The position numbers were made by a program, and so were the translations under genes. Under the pieces are notes generated by a model. The model was not told where the DNA came from. It searched no databases and saw nothing but the letters and a program-made list of their open reading frames with translations. 64,000 nt of DNA from Caprimulgus europaeus. Taxonomy: Eukaryota > Chordata > Aves > Caprimulgiformes > Caprimulgidae. Of this stretch, positions 38,301 through 50,300 are shown piece after piece. Location: NCBI GenBank assembly GCA_907165065.1, contig OU015523.1, forward strand, positions 20,859,834 through 20,923,833. The letters are read 5' to 3'. Every line of letters begins with the position of its first letter. Position 1 is the stretch's first letter.

Positions 38301-41300
38301 TCTTACGTACTCTAGTTCATCTGAAATACGGAAAGAAATGTTGAGAACAGAGAAGAAGAAAACTTGGACTCATCAGCCTAAGTCAAGGTCCTTGGTGTTG
38401 CTTCATACCTTCCCAGAACCTCTGGTCAGTTAGCATCCACTTCACATTAGTCTTTGCCTGTGCCAAGGCTTGCAACCTACCTGGAGGGCTCTTAAACCCC
38501 TTTCTGACAATATTGATGGAATCATTCCGACATTAGTCAGATTACTCTTACAAGACAAGCAAAGATGTTAGCCACAGCATGTCTTCTTTTCTCAGCATCA
38601 CTCCCCCATGCACTGTCATGTGAGTAGCGAGTATCTGTTTAGCCTGGAGAGAAGTTTGTTGGAAGCAGACGCTGTAAAGTTAGGGCCATTCTAGAAGTGT
38701 GCACTGCTACAGGAAATGATCCATCCACAGATGCAGAAACTAGTCTTTCTGTGTAATCACAATAAAATAAAAGTCCTATGCCAGCTTTCTCTCTCTTTCT
38801 TGAATGATTGTGCTGTATACAGGTCTGCTGGATTGCATCAATACCTTCTTGCAGGCAGTAAGTCATTGCCATGCTTTTGGCTCAGTCCTGCTATCAGGTG
38901 TGCAAGTACGTGGTGTTGCCTATTTGAAGGATCAGCGGCTGCGTGTGCACACACCGCGCAGCAGTAGACTTCACAAGATTCGTGAAATCTGTGTGCCTGC
39001 ATATCTGTGGGCACTGAGCCCTTAAGCTTCAGAATATTTTTACTGAATACAAAATACTGATAAAAACGCAACAGTATGTTTATGTCGTGGTTCTACGAAA
39101 CATTTCTGACTCTGTGCAAACAATCTCATTGGGCAGGGACTGCTTTTTTGGGGGTTTTTTGCTGTTCTTAGCACATAACACAAAGAGGGCTGGGGCTGTT
39201 GGCTTGGGGATGTGCTCTCACAGTACCAATAATGACAATTAAAGAACAGTGTGAGGGAAGGATTTTGCAATCTCAGAAAGGTGTAACAGATGTATACTAA
39301 TTTCTGGTGAACTGTTGTGACAGAGAATGGATCTCTTCATGTGTTCTGGAGAAGGCCCAAATGTTTCCCATCTCAGTATAATAGCTCTTTTCTTGCTGTC
39401 AGTCAGTCCCCAAGTGAGAAGAGCTGACAGATGTCGATTCTTTCAGATTTTCCTTTCCTAAGGACCTTGACAGCTTCAGCTGCAGGAACAAGAAACTTAC
39501 TCCTTTTATTTTTCCATACCTGTTTACTCCCACCATAGCTGTCCTCTCTCTCACAAGGAGACAGAGATTCAGTTCATATGAGGCAACATCAAAAAGTTAT
39601 CCTCACTTTGCTGAAAAGTAGCCAAGGAACAGTACAGCGTGCTACCTGTCCTCTGTCTGCCATATGCTACATTACCCATTGTCCATGCTTTCATTTCAGA
39701 AGCAGTTAGGTATGACAGAAGAACTGTAGGGTAGACATAGAAATATAACAATGTGCTACTCCAAAAGAGTATAGCTAGGCAACTGCATCTACAATACCTG
39801 CATTATTTGTGTATCCACAAAATAAAAACAAAAGATAAAGTTTTTGCAATTTCAGTAGTAATAAATAATCCAGATTAAGAGATCTGTGTCTGCCTCCTTG
39901 TTGCTATTACATTCTTTTAAAACAAAACAATAGTTGTATATCGTGCTGTGTATGGGCACAGTTACTAATATGCAGCTTTTTGAAATTAGGTTACATATTA
40001 TGGCTGAATATAGGGAAAATGTGGGATGTCTGGATAATTCCAAAGGGTATATGATTTGGAGCCAGATAGTTAAACCTCTTTAGTAATATGATTTTGTATG
40101 GTAGCTCTCCCATAAAATAACATTGAGTGGACTGTTGCCTGCAGTCACTGAGGGCTTGTCATTCCATTTCTTCGTTCTGATTTCTGTGTGTGGGCAAGGA
40201 TGCTATGGATAAGCCTGTTTCTGTGTGACTGATTTATATATTTTAGTTTTGAATTTCATGACCCTAAAATCTGACCAGGACAACCAAAGCCTATTTATTT
40301 TTTTCTGGAAAGTTCGTTAGCCGAAAAGCTTCACTAGCTTAAACCTTTCCTTGGTTCTCAGAATAACTCTTTAATTTTTTTAGAGCAGATTGAAAGATTT
40401 TAGCTCAAATGTGTGATAAACAGTTAGGAGTAGGTCTCCAGGAAAAGGCAGTCCTAAGAAAAATGTGCTTTAGTTTGCAGCCTACCATAATCTTAATGAG
40501 GTGATTCATGGAGGACCTATCAGGAAAATCAGTTTACCGTCTCTATGCCATTTTTAAACAATGTCTATTATCTATCTTTTTTTCCTCCTCTTTTGACAGA
40601 AGCATGAAGCTTTTTCTATCCTATACTAAAGAATGGCAAAAGAAATGGAGGAAAAAAGCAGGGGGTTTTGGTTTTTTTTAAGCACAAACTTTTTAAACAA
40701 CTTGGGGAAAGTGATTGCTGCTGGGAAATTGATCTACCTCTGCTCCTCCTGCTGCTGATCTCCATCCAGCTGCGTGCTTTGCAGCCTCCCTTGCACCCAT
40801 GCTGTGTGGCACCACTGGCTTTTCCAGCTCACGGAGCATCAGGAGAGCCCTGCACACGAAACATGGTGAATCTTGTGCCTGCCCCTCTTGGGGGAGTGCA
40901 TAGTCCAATAATGCCATCCAGTAGCATAGTCTTCCTGGGTCATTTTCAGCAGTTAACCAAAAACCCCATTGCAAACCCTTCTATTCAGCAATATTTGGAG
41001 CTAAACAAAATTGAAAGTCAGGACTGGGGAGAAAACTTTTCATGACAAAAGGAAAAAGCTGCATTTGTTGGATAGTGCTTTAATCAGCTGAACTGGCTGT
41101 TCAGCCTGCTCTCATGACCATTGCACCTTTCCACATCTATTTTCCAGCTCTTATTTTTTTAAATATAGAATAAATATTCTGTCTGCCATTACATTTAAGT
41201 TGTTCTATATTTATTATATTATATTTAAGTGACTATAACATTCTGCTTTTCTATCTGAGCAGGCTCTGTTCCATCTGAATGGAAAAATGGATAGAGGATT

Positions 41301-41577
41301 GCAGTGTTTAGAGGAGGAAAAGCCATATTAAACTGGAGTCCATCATCCTGTAAGGGTGTGATATAATACTGTGACAGAGGCCTTATCAGTTATTAAATTG
41401 ATATAATACCAAAGTGTTTTACACTATCTGAAATTATAAGGAGAGAGAGCAGCCCAGGAGTGGATTTCTTGTTGGTGCAATAGCTGGGTTACTTTGGAGC
41501 AAGAGGTAGTGCTGAGACTATTACAAGAAACAGGCCACCAGGTTAGTTGATGCAGTTAAGTCTTCTCCAGCATCAGC
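32371..41577. other. Intergenic, no gene recognised
   Basis: About 9 kb of mostly AT-rich sequence upstream of HSPA13. Short ORFs on both strands look random. A small AT-rich inverted repeat (8-bp arms, 4-nt loop) lies at 38149-38168. No repeat family was identified with confidence. Confidence 0.6.
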
Positions 41578-41840
41578 CCTACGTGTCGCAAGCGACGTGC
41601 TCTTGCACACTGACAGCATGCTGTGATCCTCTCAGCTCTTGCTAGCCAAGTGGGAGAGGGCTAATGCTGCACTTGGGGCTTGAGACAAAATCTGTCAGAA
41701 CCGAGGGGAGTTTTACCTGTGATTTCAGAGCAAATTGATGCCAGGCTGTGCACAGCCCGGAGAGCCGGTCGGGGCTCGGTACCGCGGTAGGTGGCACTCT
41801 GTCCCCAGTCAGCCCGCTCTCCGTTCCTGCACCATCGCAG
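41578..41840. promoter_or_regulatory. Short CpG-dense block in intergenic DNA
   Basis: About nine CpGs fall in roughly 90 bp (41,755-41,840, including GGTACCGCGG) and four more within about 20 bp near 41,580-41,600. The surrounding kilobases are CpG-poor. Could be a small regulatory element or unannotated promoter; no transcript can be shown. Confidence 0.35.
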
Positions 41841-42619
41841 GAGGCACTGGGCAGCTCGAGGTGGTGGATTTTTGCTTAGCATCTAAAGGCAACGCTGATG
41901 TCTTGCTGGGAGGACGAAAAATCGCATGGCACGTTTGCAGAAGGGATATAAACCTTTTGGTGTCCTGGCTGGACCCACAATTAAATGGATCTGTTCTATC
42001 TAATTTCTTCTGCGTTTTGATGGATGCAGCTGTCACTGATGTCTTGCTTCTCCCAGAATGAAGCAGGCTTTGAAACAGCCATTTAAATGTCTATTCACTC
42101 ACTCCTTCCCCTAAATGTCAGCTAAAACAGCATTTAACAGTGCTTGTTTAATTTGTACTGCACATTAATACAGTTGTGGAAACTGGCAATGTAGAAATAT
42201 CCTCTTTCATAACTATTTTCTGTAGATTTTTTCATCACAGTATGAAACCATGGAATAGAAATGCTTTTACGCTCTTCTGCTGCTGCAGATATAATTTTGA
42301 GACAAGGAATATCTTTAGTGCAGTGCTTTAAACTCTCACAACAGTTTTTTTCTCTCAAAATAGTTGTAGCAAAAATACATTGCACCAGGTGCCCTGGTTT
42401 CATTTCTGCATGCTCTCTTCTCAGAGGTTTCACATAGCTCAGAAATGGAAAGTCAAACTACACAGCATGCATTTGCTGCTGATGGTTATATACACAGGGG
42501 TAGACTAATAAAAATGCCACATTTCTTCTCAATGCAGTGTACATTTCCAGTACTGAGTAAATACTAAACACAATGGCTGAAATATCTCGTTACTAAGGCA
42601 ACCAACTCCCATGTTATCT

Positions 42620-42636
42620 TTATATATATATATATA
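42620..42636. repeat. (TA)8 microsatellite
   Basis: Alternating TA run in intergenic DNA. Confidence 0.9.
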
Positions 42637-45600
42637 CATACTCCCTATGCTACTCGGAAAAAAAAAAGTTCTTGTCACGACTTGGTGAACTGAATTCTTG
42701 ATGAGATCTGTCTTACAATGAGCTAAATGCTGTGGGTGCCTCAGACCGGACTTTCGGGTTGACAATAAGACTAAGAACAGAAGCTGATAGAAAGGATAAT
42801 GATTTTCAGGTTGCAGAGTATTGGCCAACGTGTACAAAATAGGTGTTGGGACAAAACTTTTCTAAAGCCTGTGTACACCATAAGTGCCTTCACAGAATTC
42901 ATATATGGAAGTATTTCATAGCACCTCCTGAGGCAGCTCTTTTCACTTGCTACGTTAGGCAGACTAATGTATTTCTCTCGTATGGTAATTCTTGTTACTA
43001 ATGAGCCAAAGCAAGGGAATGCCCAGTGGCATGGAGTATGGTGTGTAGTCTCTACATCTTGCTGTTAGTATTTATTTCCATGTACATATTTTCAATATTA
43101 CAAAAAGTCATACTATAGGAAGTAAATGTGAATAACTCAGTGCTCCTTCAAAGAGTGAAGAGTGTAGTTGAGGCACTACTTGCACAGTAGTTCTCGTCCA
43201 GCTCTCTTGGCCACAACTGACTTTTTTTTTTTTTGGCCATAAATGTCTATTTTGAGGATCACTCAGCTGTACTTTATACCAAATGAAAAAGAAGAGTTCC
43301 CTCAGTGAGGGTTTAGTGCTTATGCTGGTGCAGTGTCTGTTTAATTTAGGACAGAAAATTAACTCAGCAACAACACCCCAGCAGAGGGGGTGTATGAAAG
43401 CCCAGAACTTCATGATCTGACCTAAATCATCTTTGCAGATAATCTTTGGTTTCATGGCATGGGGCCTGGGGAATACATATTCTTGAGTGGACCTTGGACT
43501 GGACAAGTTTGCAGCTTCTTGTAACTCATCATGCTTTCAGCAAAATACTACAGGTAATATTAAGGTCTATATTCAAGTTATTAGGAGGGGTTTTTTTAAA
43601 AGGATATTTAAATAACTCCAGCTTAGTGCCCTATCCCAGTAGCTTGGGACAGTAAATGAAGTTACCTCTGAAGGTATTATTCAGCCCCACATATTCACTG
43701 GCAGTGAGTGTCTCTGAAGAGCCCATTATTGGCAGGTATAAAAGGATAAGGTTGAGAAACAGTGAAATGGTATTAGGTGACACTTCCTCCTCCAAGTGAA
43801 TTCTTAACCCCATTCCATCTGTCACAGCCATAAGTACTGAGGCAATTCGCAAACACTTCTTCCATCTTCTCTGTTATGTCTAAAAAATGTATTGTCCAGA
43901 ATTGGGGAAATTTGCCTGTGGGGCACAAAGATCTCTCACTATATTTTCTTTTCTTTTTTTTTTTCTTTTTTTTTTTAACCCCAAGAGAAGTGTCTGTCCC
44001 TTCTCTCAGGTCATTCATGTAGTAAGGCCAGGAGGTTCTTATTCATGTTCCTCGATTAGGTTGCTCTCTTGAGTCCAGGTACTTTTAACTCCTTTTGACA
44101 TCTCAGAAGTGACACCATTCTGTTCCCATTTTTAGAAAATACCATTGATACACTGAGGCTGAGAAAAATCCTTGCTCCTAAATGAGCTGTTCTGGAAGAC
44201 ACTTTTCTTGTCTCATTTCTTTCCCAGCCTTTTTAGAGGTTTCCCTCGTGTGGTCGTAAAGGCGGTGCTTGTAATTAGGGAAACTCGTTGTTCCAAGCAC
44301 AATTGATAAAATCCTTTTGTCAATTATCCCCCAACAGGGATAATAGTATTTTATTATCCTTAAATCCAAAGGTTAAATGCGTTTTAACCAAAGTGCCCAA
44401 ACCTAATGCTTAACTGCAATGTAAATGAGTTCTGTCCCACACAGTAATTTTCCTGGCTCACCAGCAGATGCTTGAGGAATGCACCCTCCCTTTGGAGGCC
44501 TGTGTCCATCTGGAGTTCCCAAGCAGCCCTTAGGCTGCACTTCTCCCTTTTCATCAGTGATAAGCTCCTTGCTCCAAAAACCTTTAGGGAATGTGGATTA
44601 TGCATGCATGGAAATGGGATTTTTATTAACAAGTGGCCAAATGTTCATACGTCTCCTCTAAAGACATTTGTGCTTCCAGTGAAGAAAAAAAAGGGCTGAT
44701 CCCAATAAGGAATCTTTTTCTAAATTAATAATAATTTAAAACCCCCCTCAATTCTGAGATACATTAAAATACAAGGTGACATTTGAATATGTACTGTGGG
44801 TTAGACTCAGATGCTCTAAGGCACATTGAATACTGTTTTACTTGCAAGTAGTTCCATTAATTTCAGTGACCCAGTTACGGAGTAAGACACCACTCAGCAA
44901 GAGAAAAGATGTTAAAAATCTGCCCACGGTATTTGATGATAATTTGATTTCTGTACTGCCTCCCAGACCCAGTCACTTCATTCTGCTTTCACCACAGTGC
45001 AGCATCTCTTTCATAGATGCTGACATCTCTAGACGGCTGTCAGCCTTTGTGATGAAGAAAATTAGAATAACATTGTAGCTGTGTCAATAAAGCAGCTATA
45101 CATCCATTCACGAGGAAGTTATTTTTTCAGTGTTTCTTGTAAAATTCCTTGGATTTTTTTCTTTCAAGTTTGATACTCAGGTTTCTGTGACTATGGTAAC
45201 TTCTGTGCATTTGCATATTGTAGGCTGTGCAGCCACAAAACTGCATTGGAGATAATTGATTTTCTCCCCAAAGTAATTTGGTGCTCTTCACTTCAGAGAT
45301 CATCCTTCAGATTATCGACTCCTTATTATTAGTAATTTGCAAAATTATTGCTATGGCTATGAGGTTCACAGCCCTGTCAGACTTTTGGCTTCTTTGCCTC
45401 AGGGTTTGCTTCCTGACCAGGAAAGTTTTAATCCTCTTGTACTTGTTAGAAAAAAAAAAAAAGAAAAAGCCAGCTAACTCTGCTGGCAACTTCTCCCATA
45501 AGGCTGACATTTCAAATCAGTTCTTTATCAGCACATGCTTCTTGCTTGCCTTTATGACAGCCTCAAAAAAGTTACAAGGAGCTTGGTCAGTGATGATAAC

Positions 45601-45938
45601 CTCTGCAGAGCGCTGACCTACAGCAAGGAGAGGAGCGTTTCCAGATGACTACAGTATATTCGCAAATAAGTAGCTTGTGCTTGCACTTGACTGCTCTGTC
45701 ACCCTTTTCAGTTGGACTAACACTTTATTTATGATAGCTCCACCCCATTTTTTTTTCCTGTTTCAAATGAATTTACAGCGTCAGCATGAAACCTTGGTCT
45801 AGGCTAAATGGTACATAAACTGCCTGCCTGCAATTAATTGTATTATTTAGTCCAAATTTTTCAAAATTATTCAAATAACCTTTGAAGATTCAGAGTGAAC
45901 TGAGTGTGTGAGCCTTTTTGGTTTGGGTTGGAAGTTCT

Positions 45939-45993
45939 TTTAATGACAAATGGTGAAATTCATGATATTTAATGACAAAAGGTGAAATTCATG
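45939..45993. repeat. Two-copy tandem duplication, period 29 bp
   Basis: A 26-bp unit (TTTAATGACAAATGGTGAAA...) at 45939-45964 recurs at 45968-45993 with one difference (T to A at the twelfth base), separated by 3 bp. Confidence 0.85.
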
Positions 45994-46676
45994 TTTTAGA
46001 AAAATTTCACTAAATGTATTGATAGCTATTAAACTTCTAAAGCTCAGTGATTGCTTATGTTGATTTTCAAAGAATTTAGGACTTCACAGAAGTGGTAGTG
46101 ATGATCTAAATATAAGGGAATGTTTGAGTTTCGGATACTACTATTTCTCTGTTTGCACTCTATTTTCCTAGCAAGAAAGTGGCATTTATCAGGCTCTACA
46201 GTGTTCAAACATTGCAGGTAGTGGTAGGAGTGACTCAGTGCTTCCATCTGTGGTTCCCCACTTGCGCTTTGATGATTTCTGACTTGCAGTTAAGGTAATC
46301 ATTGAGTAGGAAGGACCAGGTTTTAGTTGTGCAGCTATATCTGAACTAGGCGTAGGGGTGAAAGTGCTGGAGCTGTCGCAGTAGCTTCCATGGCAGTAGC
46401 ATAGGGACTTCTATGTTGTGTGTTCTTTTGATTGTAAATCAAGCTCTGTGAGCTTCCTGCCAAACTCATCATCCTGTGGGAAAATGTATATAGAGTTTTA
46501 CTGATGTCCCAGTCATGGTTTCTATAGTGCTTGAGAAAGACTGATGTGGAGGCATGGTGTTTTGGGACAAAACATGGGATAACAATAAGGGCTGTGACTC
46601 CTGATAGCATTTTTTTCATTGTATAGTGTTGATTTCAGCAGTATAAGTATACATACATGTGCATGCGTGTATACAT

Positions 46677-46709
46677 AAACCTCTCATTTTCCTCTGAAAT
46701 GAGAGGTTT
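46677..46709. repeat. Perfect inverted repeat, 13-bp arms, 7-nt loop
   Basis: The left arm AAACCTCTCATTT (46677-46689) is the exact reverse complement of AAATGAGAGGTTT (46697-46709); the loop is TCCTCTG. It lies about 200 bp beyond the 3' end of the CR1 fragment. Confidence 0.9.
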
Positions 46710-46914
46710 CTGTTTTTTAGGAGCCCTTGTCATCTGCCCATAAATGGCTCAGGAACATCCCTGTGCACTGGAGAGGGATTCTGAGTTTCATCAGTGTTAG
46801 CCTACCTAGCCTTGACAGACGAGTCTCTAGTCTCAGCCACATATTTCTCTGGTAATGGTGATGCCACAATCTTCTCTGTAAACTTGTTCCGTTGCCTAAC
46901 TTTTCCGATAGTTA

Positions 46915-47330
46915 TAACATTTGCTTAATATTAAATCTAAATTCCCCCTTGCTGCATCTTAAACCCATTACATCTTGTTCTGTCCTTGTTCTCTAATGAG
47001 AATAATTGGTCTATGTCCTCTCCATAACAGCCCTTCACATATTTGTAGACAGTAATGCTTCCCCTCAGTCCTCTTTCCTCCAGACCAAGCAGGCCCTGAT
47101 CTCGTAACCTTTTCTCAGAGGTCTTATTTACTAACTCTTTAATCATTTTTGTTGCTCTCATCTGAACTCTCTCCAATTTCTCTGTCTGTTTTAAAATGCT
47201 GTGCCCCAAAATGAATGCCGTTCTCTGAACGAGACCTCGCTGATGCTAAGTAGAGCAGAATAATTATCTTGCTTGTTTAACATGAGGTGTTCCTCAGTGT
47301 GGCACTCACCTCGTCTATCAGAGCTCAGTC
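46915..47330 (-). mobile_element. CR1/L3-type LINE fragment, 3' part of ORF2
   Basis: The minus-strand reading at 47209-46937 gives KLERVQMRATKMIKEL, then LLGLEERGLRGSITVYKY, and ends KDRTRCNGFK. This is the conserved tail of CR1-superfamily reverse transcriptase ORFs (L-E-x-V-Q-x-R-A-T-K-M-I ... R-L-R-G-D ... Y-K-Y ... T-R-G-N). Nucleotide similarity continues to about 47,330. The reading is open over some 90 codons but starts without a proper ORF, and the element lacks its 5' end and the rest of the protein, so it is a dead, 5'-truncated copy. Boundaries are approximate. Confidence 0.8.
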
Positions 47331-50300
47331 CTCTGTCCTCTCCGTCCATTTGTTATCCTTTATAACCCTACAGAAAACAGGAACTTCCTAATGCAACGTT
47401 TTCAGGTCAGAGACTAAATTAAGTCCCAATATCTTAATTACCCCTGCTTTCCAAAGGAGAGGCACTCCTCTCCCCATCTACAGCACAGAGGAGCATCTGA
47501 CAGCTGAGCTGTCAGGTCTCAGGGAGGTCCAGGAGGCTCTGAGGTCCTGCACCTGGCCCCACAGCTGCTCCTCACCACAGGCCATCACGCTATGGCCTGG
47601 TGCTCCCCTTCCCCATGTCTGCCTGGGCTGTCACCTCCCATGCCTTCCCCTCGCGCATGCCCTGTCTGCTGCTCATGGCAGCCTCTGCAGCCAGGACACC
47701 TTCCTCCTGTGCTGTTAGTGGAGACCAGCCCTCCCCTGAAGTGCTGCGTGATCTGGAGCTGTGAGAGCCACCAGTCCCCAGCAGGTTTTGCTTGGTGAGG
47801 TGGATTCAACCTGGCTGTCCTCATGCAGGCGTGAAGCTGGCAATTTCACTGCTGTCTCCACACATCACCACGCGGTTTGATGTTACTGCTCGGGTAAAAC
47901 CAAGTGCTGAGCGCAGGATGGCTGCTGTAAGCCCACGTCACAGAGTAGTGCCTGGGCAGCGCTGACAAGAACCCACCTTCAGGTGAGGTGCACCCCACCA
48001 TTTTTAGTGAGGATTCACCATTGCCCTTTTGGCCTGTCAGAGTCAAGCTTTGTGGCTTGGCGGTTGGTTTCCTTAGTCTGCTGCAGCTCTGGAGACTTGC
48101 AGAGAGAGCCTTGCACAGATGGAAGGACGGGTCTGGGGAGGGGGGGGGATGGCTGCCACCAGCATGCTGGTGACACAAACAGCGAGGTCAGAGGAGGAAA
48201 AGCATATTAATTTTCTCAGTCACACCCAGCAAGTGGAGGATGTATTTATCTTAATTCAGAAATGGTTATCAAGGCAAGGGGTTATGGTTTGTTTTCGTGC
48301 CCATATCATGAATGGTTTGCTTGAGCATTGTTCCTGATGTTTGTGTACTTGGTGCAGAAGATTTGAGGGGTGAGGCCACTGTGCAAGGACTGCTCAGGCA
48401 GCATGGGAACTGCTCGGGCAGCACATGGTCTCACAGCTGTGGCTTGCTGCCCCTGGCAAGCAGGCACTGATCTGAAGCTCCCTCGCAGGTGGCAGCTAAG
48501 AGGTTATTTCCAATGGTTATGTCCCAGCTCACACCAGTGAGAGCTGAAGTGGTGATACCCTCAGAGGTACATGATCCAGGGAGAACATAGGGAAACACAG
48601 TCATGCTCATAATAGCAGCTGGCAGTGTTTTGTGTAAGAGCCTGTAGCAAAACTTGGATCTCTACATTACAATTGATGCCTGTAATGCAGGGACAGCAAT
48701 ACTTTCCAAGGAGTGCTGTGTGTCATACTTAAAATGTCTGACAGACTTTGGAGCTGGATCCAGACCCCTCTCTTTCACACATCTCCTTTGACTTTGCAGA
48801 GCTTGGAGACCCTCTGACTGGAAGGGCTGCTGAAGATGATTACTTCTTTCAGAGAGCAAGACAATACTTGCTGACACACTGTTTTCCCTGCAAAGAATTA
48901 AAAACTCAGCGACTGAATTCTGCATAAATGTTCCAGTCTCAGACTTCAAGGGAGAATGCAAGTGATAAAAATACACCCGCCTCCCAGGCTCCGTGTTCAG
49001 CAAAGGCGCTGGGCCAGAGCTTCAGCTTTGCTGAGTCCTCGTTTGTTGAAGCAGAGTGAGGAACTCGTTGTAGCTTCCCAACTCCTTGCCTGGCTACAAG
49101 CCCACAGCCAGGTTGGAGCAGCCAGGGAGCTTCTCTGACATGTAGCACCTAGTGGCATCTTAGCCACAATGAATACGGACAGCCAGTGGTATAACCTGAG
49201 TGCATCCTCTGTGCCCTTCTTTCTCTTTCTCATCTCTACCTCCCATGCTGACTTACCCCTTGGAGCAAAGGTGGCAAAGGAGCAGCAGCACACTTGGTGG
49301 GAAGGTTTCAGTGCTGGCAATCAATCATGCATGCAGGTAGCACAGCTTCTTTCTTTTACCTCAACACCTCTTAAGCAATGCAGAGAATGTGCCCACAATT
49401 GACGAGGCTCGTGCTGAATGCAGCCAGCATCATTGACTGCTACATTTTTCCAGATCGGTGCACCAGTGTGCTGCTTAATAGACCTCTGGCATAGTGTGCA
49501 ACAGTACTGAGCTCTACACCTTAGAGCTAAAAATGAGGAGACAGGAAGAGATGAACAGCATAGTTGTTTTTCATGCTGCACAAAGTGAAATTACACAGGA
49601 AGTAAGTCACCTCCTGAAAAGACTAGACACAAGAGGAGTTATCTTTCTCAGTTAAATTAAAAAGAATTATTAGATGCCAGATAGTTAGAGCACATCCAAC
49701 AGATACTGCACAAGCACTTTTCTTGCTAAGAAAGTGACCACATAAGTTACCAACTGACTTTAAAATGAATGAGAAAGTGTAGTTGTAAAAATTGCTACTG
49801 CTGATTTACCTTCTGGCAGGAGTAGAAGAAACAGCTTTGGCTGGGCTTATTACTTCTTACAGTATTAAAATACTATGGCTTGTAAAGAGCATCTGAACAT
49901 GTGAGGACAATGTCTGGGTTGCTCCATGCTTGACTGATGAACTTTCATGGCCCTCACAAATGCTTCACATATTGAGCAAAGAACTGTGAAACCCAAACCC
50001 AGCTAACTGGGTTAGGGTTGCTGTCTGCAGTCTGCTGTCTCTTTTGGCTTTGCAAAGGTATGGGAAACTGGAGACACACAGGCTGACTGAAAGTGGGGAC
50101 ACTGTAGCAAGGTCTCTTCAAATCTCTCCTCAAATCTGACATCTCTTTGGCATTTCTTGTTAGCCAGGGCCAATGCACTTGCCAGAGGAAATCCTTTTTC
50201 TGGGGAATTTCTCTTGCTGTCCTAACACTAATCCAGTTCTGCCTCAATCACAGTGGGTAAGTAGAATCAGAATGGTCCCTCCAAAGCATTAGAGGTTTTT

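Larger units (their letters stand above)
41841..46676. other. Intergenic, no gene recognised
   Basis: AT-rich sequence with a (TA)n run at 42,620-42,636, homopolymer T/pyrimidine runs near 43,220 and 43,950-43,976, and a 29-bp-period duplication at 45,939-45,993. ORFs up to 132 codons (minus strand, 43,108-43,506) show no recognisable domain. Confidence 0.55.

Noticed and set aside
40668..41045. 125-codon plus-strand ORF
   Set aside because: Overlaps another ORF on the opposite strand; no domain, no splice context, composition like the surrounding noncoding DNA.
43108..43506. 132-codon minus-strand ORF
   Set aside because: No recognisable family, contains a poly-Lys run from a T homopolymer; chance ORF.
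45209..45216. Octamer ATTTGCAT, and another at 59930-59937 (ATGCAAAT), as B-cell elements of SAMSN1
   Set aside because: About two such 8-mers are expected by chance in a window of this size.
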